A stretch of DNA of 40,063 nucleotides from CALITV01 sp964415795 (GTDB taxonomy: Bacteria > UBP6 > UBA1177 > JAKLFG01), in the NCBI GenBank assembly GCA_964415795.1, contig CAYQBN010000019.1:1-40063 (forward strand), read 5' to 3'. Each line of letters starts with the position of its first letter. Positions within the stretch are counted from its first letter, which is position 1. A program made the position numbers and the translations under genes. Below, piece after piece: positions 33,960 through 40,063 of the stretch. The notes under the pieces are model-generated. The model ran no database searches. It was not told the DNA's origin and saw only the letters and a list, made by a program, of their open reading frames with translations.

Positions 33960-34944
33960 GAAGTTCCTCGTAAATCTCCTTTGCCGCGAGCGCGTACCGT
34001 TTCCGCGTCGGTGAGCAGGCGCACAGATCGCCTGACTCTTCCCACGACAGTTCATAGCAGGGGCGACAAAAGGGAGCAAGATCACATTGGTTGCAAAGCC
34101 GTTCGGTGACAATTTTTGCTCGGACCTCTTCGGCGTGCCGGACAATGACCTCCTCGGCATTTGTGTCGAGCATCGAGCCAAGGATCCGCTGGCTGACCGG
34201 GCAGAAACGGAACTTCGCCTGATGGTCGATGTAGAGTCCTTCGCCGATCTTGCAGAGGGGCAGACCATGCGGCGAGAGTTTTTGCGGGTCAAGGTAGCCC
34301 GTAACTATCAGACCTTTGAGATACTCTTTCATTTCGTCGTGTGAAAGAACAAGCGGCGCGACAGAGCCTCGGCGGTCGAACTTGTCGCGCACCAGCGGAT
34401 CGATGATACTCGGGACATCGAACGCCTTGATGAGAGATATCAATTTTCCTATGTCAGGTAATGGCGAAAAAAGTACCACACCGATCCGAAAGGGGACCTT
34501 CATCTCTTTGCATAAATGCATTGCCTTGATAGTCTTTTCAAAGGAACCGGGCACCTGTGTTATCCGATCATGTTCGGCAGCGTTGGCTGAGTAAAGTGAA
34601 AAATCGATTGTACCCATACCGGCGCGGCGCAATTCATCGAGCAGCGCCCGGTCAAGAAGCAATCCGTTACTCTTTATCCGAACGAAGAAGTGTCTACGGC
34701 GTGCTTTCGAAACCAGCTCTGGCAGTTGCGGGTTCAAGAGCGGCTCATAACCGGTGAGACAAAGGAAAACAAATTCTAGAGAGACGAGTTTATCGAGAAT
34801 GGTGTCGAAATGAGCAACCGAGGGAAGAGAGAAAAAGGAATCATGGGGCGTGTCGTGCGGTAGGAAACAGTGGAGACACCGCTCGTTGCAGAGGTGCGAT
34901 ACCTCAATGTGCGCCGATTTAGTGCGCGGAGCGGATGAGATCAT
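33946..34944 (-). CDS. Radical SAM / SPASM peptide-modifying enzyme
   Basis: 332 residues. Cluster motif CNERCLHC (Cys19, Cys23, Cys26) binds the SAM-cleaving 4Fe-4S. TGYEPLL takes the GGEP-like place (Gly-Tyr instead of Gly-Gly), and IKSNG and IDFSLYS follow as in the TIM barrel. The C-terminus is a SPASM domain: LCKIGEG...FRFCPVS, then CNQCDLAPFCRPC (CX2CX5CX2C) and CACS, enough for auxiliary clusters. Such enzymes install thioether, C-C or other cross-links on ribosomal peptides. It overlaps the kinase by 26 bases and the peptidase by 14, so the three are translated as a unit. Substrate most likely the 42-residue peptide upstream. Confidence 0.9.
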   Translation of the reverse strand: MISSAPRTKSAHIEVSHLCNERCLHCFLPHDTPHDSFFSLPSVAHFDTILDKLVSLEFVFLCLTGYEPLLNPQLPELVSKARRRHFFVRIKSNGLLLDRALLDELRRAGMGTIDFSLYSANAAEHDRITQVPGSFEKTIKAMHLCKEMKVPFRIGVVLFSPLPDIGKLISLIKAFDVPSIIDPLVRDKFDRRGSVAPLVLSHDEMKEYLKGLIVTGYLDPQKLSPHGLPLCKIGEGLYIDHQAKFRFCPVSQRILGSMLDTNAEEVIVRHAEEVRAKIVTERLCNQCDLAPFCRPCYELSWEESGDLCACSPTRKRYALAAKEIYEELHGQR

Positions 34945-35674
34945 ACACCTTCTCCGGAGAATCGTTCAGGTTATGGCGCAGGAGAGCGAAGGATGCATTC
35001 TCGATGAAGGCGTTCACCTGCTTGCCGAGCACCCGCGCCGTCTTCAGATCCCAATGAGGGAAGAATACCTGTTGCTGTTCCATGAGAAAGCGCCACACGG
35101 AATCCTTGTCGGGGATCGGAGAAAGAGATGAGGGAGCGCGTGTCTCTTTTTCCAGAAGGAGCACGAGAGGTACTGAACGAGATTCGAGGGGAACGGGAAG
35201 ATCTTTGCTGGAAGAAACCTTTTTCCAATCGCAGAAAGGGGTGCTGTACGCGCTTATTTCGCCAGTATGTAGTTGGACGAGAGAAAGGTCATCGTTCCCG
35301 CACCGGAAAAAAGGAACGAGTTTTCGTACCAAGGTGCTCTTGCCGCTTCCGCTCACACCGGTAAGGAGAAAGGAAAAGCTTTTTTCTGTGAGGAGCGCGG
35401 CGTGAAAGAGGAATCCGAGATCTTGAGAAAGAAGAAACGGCACGAGGCAACTCTTCACCATCTCATTGATGGTTGCTGGGTTGTCGCGGTGTCGGGTGGG
35501 AATGAGGCAGGTCTTTGTTTCTTTCTCGTACCGGTAGCGGGGGAGGTGAGAGGAAAATACTATCTGCAACACCGGTGCTCCCGCGGGAGGTACCTCAGAG
35601 GAAAATGCTTTAAAAAGCGGTGAAATAAGATCGCTACAGTGGAGGTAAAAGGAACCGATCCTGGAGAAATACAC
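34919..35674 (-). CDS. HPr-kinase-like protein kinase of the peptide locus
   Basis: 251 residues from GTG 35674; it starts 11 bases after the precursor stop and no early in-frame ATG exists. The C-terminal half matches the HprK-related P-loop kinases found in peptide-modification clusters: FHAALL (His91), Walker A GVSGSGKST (106-114), CGNDDLSLV (125-133). The N-terminal ~85 residues are not the HPr kinase N-domain and are unlike known domains. Homologues next to lasso and other peptide genes phosphorylate Ser/Thr of the precursor, so phosphorylation of this peptide is the leading idea. Regulation of carbon catabolism is unlikely because no HPr gene is near. Confidence 0.82.
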   Translation of the reverse strand: MYFSRIGSFYLHCSDLISPLFKAFSSEVPPAGAPVLQIVFSSHLPRYRYEKETKTCLIPTRHRDNPATINEMVKSCLVPFLLSQDLGFLFHAALLTEKSFSFLLTGVSGSGKSTLVRKLVPFFRCGNDDLSLVQLHTGEISAYSTPFCDWKKVSSSKDLPVPLESRSVPLVLLLEKETRAPSSLSPIPDKDSVWRFLMEQQQVFFPHWDLKTARVLGKQVNAFIENASFALLRHNLNDSPEKVYDLIRSAH

Positions 35675-35685
35675 CGGGAAAACGC

Positions 35686-35814
35686 CTAATCATTAATCGG
35701 TTGCTCTCCGGGGCCTTCGCACGCGAACTCGCCGGTCGTGCATCCTTGAGAAGGGCCGTAGAGAGAGAGTTTAAAGGAGCTCTCCTCGATGATGGCAGGT
35801 TTTTGATAAGCCAT
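35686..35814 (-). CDS. Small RiPP-like precursor peptide (42 residues)
   Basis: Start ATG 35814 is chosen because GGAGG lies eight bases upstream; ATG 35820 would be only two bases from it. The peptide begins MAYQKPAIIEE, a YxxP leader motif shared by many precursors bound by RRE/PqqD-type proteins. The second half, LYGPSQGCTTGEFACEG, then PGEQPIND, is Gly/Pro/Thr-rich with two cysteines (25 and 32) and no hydrophobic signal. Stop TAG is 11 bases before the kinase start. Short length, motif and downstream maturation genes together support a modified peptide. The core boundary and product are unknown. Confidence 0.8.
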   Translation of the reverse strand: MAYQKPAIIEESSFKLSLYGPSQGCTTGEFACEGPGEQPIND

Positions 35815-35830
35815 TGTCATATCCTCCGCG

Positions 35831-38800
35831 TCATTGTTCGCGATAGAACACACAGTCGCCTCTGCTGCTCGTACGGTCGCAGATGAAAAGTCCGTTCTCG
35901 ATAACGAGCACGCTTGCCAAGGCATAAGTGATAGGCTTCTGGATATATACCGATGGGTGGAGTGTCAGGAAGGTGGGTGTGCCGCTCAGGAGATATTGAC
36001 TGTACGCACCGGCGAGGAAGATGTCGTCATATCCGTCACCGTCAATGTCGCGCATCATGCCGGTGCAGTTGCTGGCGAGCGTGCCGTTGGTTCCTTCGTT
36101 GCCGAGCAGTTCGGTGAGAATCGCGCTGTGGGTTATCTTATTGACGCCTTCGGTCCATGTGGACGGGATCACCATACCGCTTGCAGACCCCTGATAGAGG
36201 TAGAGGACATCAACTGCGACAATGCCAATGTCGTCATAGGTGTCGCCGTTGATGTTTCCGTAGAAGGCGTTGCGCACCGTATTGTTGCCAAACACGGTAA
36301 AGTCATAAGAGACAGCTCCTCCCGAGGGTGAGGTGTTTCCGTAGAACACTTTTACCTTTGTGGGAGAGTTCCGCGTTCCCGCAATGAAGTCATCGTAGGC
36401 GTCGCCGTTGAGATTCCCTGCTTTGCGAATACCCGAACCAAAACGGTCGCCTGCCGCCGCACCGATATAGGTGACATCACTTGTGGCAAGCTCAGCGGCG
36501 TTGGTACTGCCGAAGAAGATGTCCACCTTGCCGGTGTTGCTGCTGTAGGTATTCTGTCCCACGGCGAAGTCCTCGACGCCGTCGCCGTTGAAGTCGCCGA
36601 CCGCCTCGATCTCGCTGATTGCATCGGTAGTTGTCATTTTATTGCCGCTGCGAGTGGTACTGATGGAGTTCGCGGTTCCGGCAAAAAGGTGGAGTTCATT
36701 CGGGGCGGCGTAGACCAGTACATCGCGGTACCCATCGCCGTTGAAGTCGCCGCCGTTGGAGACATAGAGACCGAAATTGATCCCCGCGTCAACCGGCTTG
36801 GAGAGTTCGATAACCGAGGGGATGCCGGTGCCCGCATTGCTGAGGAAGACCGAGACCTTCTGGAGACGGACATCGCTGAACACGACATCGGTAATGCCAT
36901 CGTTATTGAGGTCGCCGATGTATTTCATCTGCCCTGGGTGGGTCAGGCCATCATTCGCTGCTGCGATAAGTTCGGTCTGAAGCAATTGCACCGCTCCCTT
37001 GTCCACGACATTACTAGACAAAATTGGTGCAGCGTTTGTTGCAAGAATCGTTCCGTCCTGCGCATAGATGCCGTCGACCGGGCGTACCGCAAAGCAGTAG
37101 GGATCACCGTCCCGGTGAATGTCGGCAGTGACTGTGTTGCCGCTGTTGGACCGCTTCTTGAGATAGAACAGGTAGCTCTGTGACTGACCAGCCGCCTTGG
37201 GCGCCACGAAGTCGTCTGCGTTGAGGCCCGGATCGGCGACCGAAAAGTCGGTGAGGGGGATGATCGCCACTGCAGTGTCAAAGACGCTTTCACTGTCGTC
37301 GAGAGTGCAGGAGCCGCTGTAGGCCTCGTATTTCACCTGATACTCGTACACTCTTCCCTGATACGCACCGGCATAGGCCGAGTTATTGCCGGAAACGGCG
37401 TTCCACTGGACGAAGGCGGAACCGCGTGCCGCGTTCGTCGTTACCACTGGTGTCACCGCTTCGGGTCGCTCGAGGTTCACGTGGACCCAGATTGTCCGTT
37501 CGTAGGTGTTTCCGGAGGGTTGTTCGACGATGCTCACCTTCATTTCGATATCGGTCTGGCCACCGATGACGCTGTCTTCGAAGGTAAGGTCGGTGAACTC
37601 AGCGACCATATCGCCGTTGTCTTCGACAATGAGAGCCGTGGTAGTACCACCGATGGCATTTGCCGGGCTCACCGCGGTAAGCGTCACGGTGCCGTGGGTC
37701 GTATAGCCCGTAATCGCTTCGATGTTCCCAATGACGAACATGAGATGGTTGGGAGAGATGTCGGTGAGTTCGAGAATGCTCGTGGTATCGTGATTGGTGT
37801 CGTCATCGAACCCGTAGCCGATCTCCCAGATGTCGGCGTCGTGAACATAAGGTATCGGGTTCATGTCGCCGGCATCGAGCGTCGGTGTGGTGACATCGGC
37901 GCGGACATAGTAGGTGTCGGTCGCTGGCGCAACGCCGTTGTTCACGGTAAGCGCAAGGGTGTTCTCGACGCCGCCGGTAAGGAGTGCTACCGCCGCGAAG
38001 TCGGCGCGCCCGCCGGTGACCGTTGCCGGCCCGTAGGTGGTCGTACCGTTCACCACGAGCGTCGCGGTGCTCCCGTTCGGTGCGTCGGTGAGAACATACA
38101 TGTCGTATGTCCCCGTGCCGTCGTTCGTGTTGAGCCATGTAGGATCTGTCTGGCGGCCGTTGATGGGTTTGTCATTAGCGAGATAGAGCGAGAAGCAGGC
38201 AACATCGGTTTGCACTTCGACATCCACGGTACTTGACTCGAACACATTGAGATGATCGTCGGTCACGGTGACCATGAGCCGCCAGAAACCGTCGCCCACG
38301 CGAAGGAACGATCCATCGTTCGGGAAGGTCTGATTCGTACCGTCGCTCGTCGCGGAGAAGCCGTTCCACGATTTACGCTGGCGTGCGGTGTCCTCGCCGC
38401 CGCCGATCGCGGTGATCGGGATCGCCGTGATGTCTATCGTCGAGGCGGTGCCCGTCGGTGTGGCGAGTTTCGTGAGATCGAGTTTGAGAGTGAATTGGAC
38501 GCCGCTCGTGGAAAGGTCCTCGTCCTTTGTGTCGTCGAGCACGAGCGCATTGGTCGGGTATGCAATGTCGGCGTGCGGCACAATGGGATCGACCTCGTAG
38601 AGGCGACTCGCGATTCGTGTGTTGCCGTAGGCATCCTGCACCGTCACCTCGAACTTATGGCGATTGTAGGCGAGCGGAGCGAACGGATCGCCCGACGCAT
38701 CGAGATCTATCGTTACCTCGGTACCGGTGACCGTCATCTCTCCGGCGGTGTAGGTGTAGGAGCCGAGTTCGTCAAACTCCGCGTAATCATAAACAATGTG

Positions 38801-40063
38801 CTTTACCATGGGCGTGGCGCCGTTCCAGTCGCCCGTGATCGTGAACGTGAGGATCTGTCCCGTGAGTTCATCGTCGCTGTTCACAACCCCATCGCGCGCG
38901 GTGAGCCAAAGCGCATGTCCCGGTGTCGAACCGTTCGGTCCTTGGAAGAGGACCGCAGGCGGCGTGGTATCTACTGTGACGATGAGTCCTGTCTCATCGG
39001 AGACGTTACCGCCGCAGTCGATGAGTGTCGCGGCGAGGTTGTTCGAGCCTTCGGGAAGGGTAATGGAGGTGAAGGTCGCCGTCTTGTCCCCCGCGATGGT
39101 GGCGGTGTAGATCGTGCCGGTCGTCTTGTTGCGGAGCGTTACGGTGCGACCGATGTCGATGTCGTCCTCTACGGTGACCACGATCGTCGCCTGCAGGCCG
39201 TTGGCGATGATGCCATCGAGGTCCTCTGCGGCGATGAGCGTATTGTCGTGGTTGGCATCGTTGACGATGACGAACGAGGTTATGACCGGCTTGTTGCGGT
39301 CGAAGGTATAGGTGCGTTGAGTTGCCGGAAGGGAGGTCAGGTTGTCGGTGTAGCGGTCGATCCCATCGACACTGTCGTGTACTTTGGCATACAGATTATA
39401 AGTGCCGCATTTGTCGGGCAGGTCGAGCGATATCGAGACATCCTCGGTGGCATTGCAGAGCGATCCAGCGGTCGTCGTTTCGGCCACTTTTGCATTCGCA
39501 TCGGCATCCCAGATCTCGACCACCTCGCCCGGCTCGAGGTTCTTGGTGCGGTAGACGAAACTCAGCACTGCGGCCCCTGCCTTGTAACTGGTGTTGTTCG
39601 GCGGCAGATACCACTGGAAGGTGGGAGTTGTTGTGTTGAGCGTGATTGTGGTGGAGGCATCATCGCTGTTGCCGGCGGCATCCTCGGCAAGAACGGTAAG
39701 GGTGTAAGTGCCGTCGCCGGCGTCAAGGGTGTAGGAGTAAGAATTGGTGCAGGGTCCTTCATCGAAACCGCCACCCGGTTTGTCGAAGCGGCAGGTGATG
39801 GTCGTCGCACCGGTCACCGTGAAGGTGAAGGTACCAGTCGTTCGCCGCGTACACGGAGTGGAGAGGTCAATAACGACGACGGGTGGTGTCGTGTCCACCG
39901 TGATGGTGAACGAGCCACTTTCCGACCAGTTGCCTGCCTCGTCACGTGCTTGCACGAAGAGGGTGTGATCGCCCTCACCGAGCGGTGCGCCGGGGGTGTA
40001 GGAGGAGTCGGTGGTATAGGCCCAGTTGTCACCGTCCACAAAGGAGTAGCGGTATTCGACCGC
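35831..40063 (-). CDS. Giant Ig-like / FG-GAP surface protein, 5' end missing
   Basis: Open to the right edge, about 1,410 residues visible, N-terminus outside. The N-terminal ~900 residues are repeated Ig-like modules opened by VDTTPP (e.g. FTITVDTTPPVVVIDLS, VTVDTTPPAVLFQ). A fibronectin III-like stretch follows (LERPEAVTPVV...AFVQWNAVSG). The C-terminal ~330 residues hold about six FG-GAP/VCBS units with Asp-rich calcium loops (LNNDGITDVV, DFNGDGYRDV, DFNGDGVEDF, NLNGDAYDDF, RDIDGDGYDDIF), the integrin-alpha type propeller. Probably a secreted or surface adhesin. Only 16 bases separate its stop from the peptide gene, so they may share a transcript. Confidence 0.88.
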   Translation of the reverse strand, partial: AVEYRYSFVDGDNWAYTTDSSYTPGAPLGEGDHTLFVQARDEAGNWSESGSFTITVDTTPPVVVIDLSTPCTRRTTGTFTFTVTGATTITCRFDKPGGGFDEGPCTNSYSYTLDAGDGTYTLTVLAEDAAGNSDDASTTITLNTTTPTFQWYLPPNNTSYKAGAAVLSFVYRTKNLEPGEVVEIWDADANAKVAETTTAGSLCNATEDVSISLDLPDKCGTYNLYAKVHDSVDGIDRYTDNLTSLPATQRTYTFDRNKPVITSFVIVNDANHDNTLIAAEDLDGIIANGLQATIVVTVEDDIDIGRTVTLRNKTTGTIYTATIAGDKTATFTSITLPEGSNNLAATLIDCGGNVSDETGLIVTVDTTPPAVLFQGPNGSTPGHALWLTARDGVVNSDDELTGQILTFTITGDWNGATPMVKHIVYDYAEFDELGSYTYTAGEMTVTGTEVTIDLDASGDPFAPLAYNRHKFEVTVQDAYGNTRIASRLYEVDPIVPHADIAYPTNALVLDDTKDEDLSTSGVQFTLKLDLTKLATPTGTASTIDITAIPITAIGGGEDTARQRKSWNGFSATSDGTNQTFPNDGSFLRVGDGFWRLMVTVTDDHLNVFESSTVDVEVQTDVACFSLYLANDKPINGRQTDPTWLNTNDGTGTYDMYVLTDAPNGSTATLVVNGTTTYGPATVTGGRADFAAVALLTGGVENTLALTVNNGVAPATDTYYVRADVTTPTLDAGDMNPIPYVHDADIWEIGYGFDDDTNHDTTSILELTDISPNHLMFVIGNIEAITGYTTHGTVTLTAVSPANAIGGTTTALIVEDNGDMVAEFTDLTFEDSVIGGQTDIEMKVSIVEQPSGNTYERTIWVHVNLERPEAVTPVVTTNAARGSAFVQWNAVSGNNSAYAGAYQGRVYEYQVKYEAYSGSCTLDDSESVFDTAVAIIPLTDFSVADPGLNADDFVAPKAAGQSQSYLFYLKKRSNSGNTVTADIHRDGDPYCFAVRPVDGIYAQDGTILATNAAPILSSNVVDKGAVQLLQTELIAAANDGLTHPGQMKYIGDLNNDGITDVVFSDVRLQKVSVFLSNAGTGIPSVIELSKPVDAGINFGLYVSNGGDFNGDGYRDVLVYAAPNELHLFAGTANSISTTRSGNKMTTTDAISEIEAVGDFNGDGVEDFAVGQNTYSSNTGKVDIFFGSTNAAELATSDVTYIGAAAGDRFGSGIRKAGNLNGDAYDDFIAGTRNSPTKVKVFYGNTSPSGGAVSYDFTVFGNNTVRNAFYGNINGDTYDDIGIVAVDVLYLYQGSASGMVIPSTWTEGVNKITHSAILTELLGNEGTNGTLASNCTGMMRDIDGDGYDDIFLAGAYSQYLLSGTPTFLTLHPSVYIQKPITYALASVLVIENGLFICDRTSSRGDCVFYREQ

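Overview
The window is dense bacterial DNA of moderately high GC content; the largest gap between genes is about 110 bases. It comes from a Gram-negative organism: it has a phosphoethanolamine-transferase homologue, long secreted repeat proteins and many two-component proteins. The secreted protein styles (disintegrin-like Cys repeats with a Pro/Asp-rich tail, a LpoB/CsgG-like N-terminal domain joined to a transglutaminase fold, FG-GAP and kelch propellers) resemble the former Deltaproteobacteria or an uncultured relative. That placement is an impression, not a proof. No tRNA, rRNA, insertion sequence or CRISPR array was seen.

Layout. (1) 1-7297, plus strand: the 3' part of a giant Ig-like/kelch/C-type-lectin surface protein, then a secreted transglutaminase-like protein. 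(2) 7294-8445, minus: a membrane-anchored SGNH hydrolase-like protein, convergent with the previous gene (shared CTAG stop). (3) 8559-12498, plus: aroB-aroD-asnB-gtrA, tightly packed behind a recognisable promoter. (4) 12524-14749, minus: a secreted protein with eight disintegrin-like Cys repeats and its own promoter. (5) 20471-14863, minus: a housekeeping run rplM-rpsI-metK-bioD-bioF-EptA-like. (6) 31705-20552, minus: an 11-kb signalling operon closed by an intrinsic terminator. It encodes a degenerate P-type ATPase, a 5TM histidine kinase, a GGDEF cyclase, a second histidine kinase, a CheY-like regulator, a hybrid kinase and an HD-GYP regulator, mostly with overlapping stops and starts. (7) 33461-31782, minus: a dead serine-recombinase/AT-hook DNA-binding protein and a pseudo-receiver/GAF protein. 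(8) 35814-33534, minus: a compact peptide-modification (RiPP-like) locus of a 42-residue precursor, an HPr-kinase-like kinase, a radical SAM/SPASM enzyme and a soluble S26-type peptidase. It lies 16 bases behind (9) the 3' part of a giant Ig-like/FG-GAP surface protein (35831-40063).

Two systems stand out. The first is the signalling operon led by a P1B-type ATPase homologue that has lost the phosphorylated Asp, the CPC metal site and most of the actuator domain, yet keeps a long intact reading frame coupled to a sensor kinase. It looks like a pump turned into a sensor or scaffold, feeding phosphorelay and c-di-GMP outputs (both a synthase and a hydrolase are present). The second is the RiPP-like cassette: a YxxP-leader peptide with two core cysteines and three processing enzymes, lacking a separate PqqD/RRE protein and apparently transcribed with a giant surface protein.
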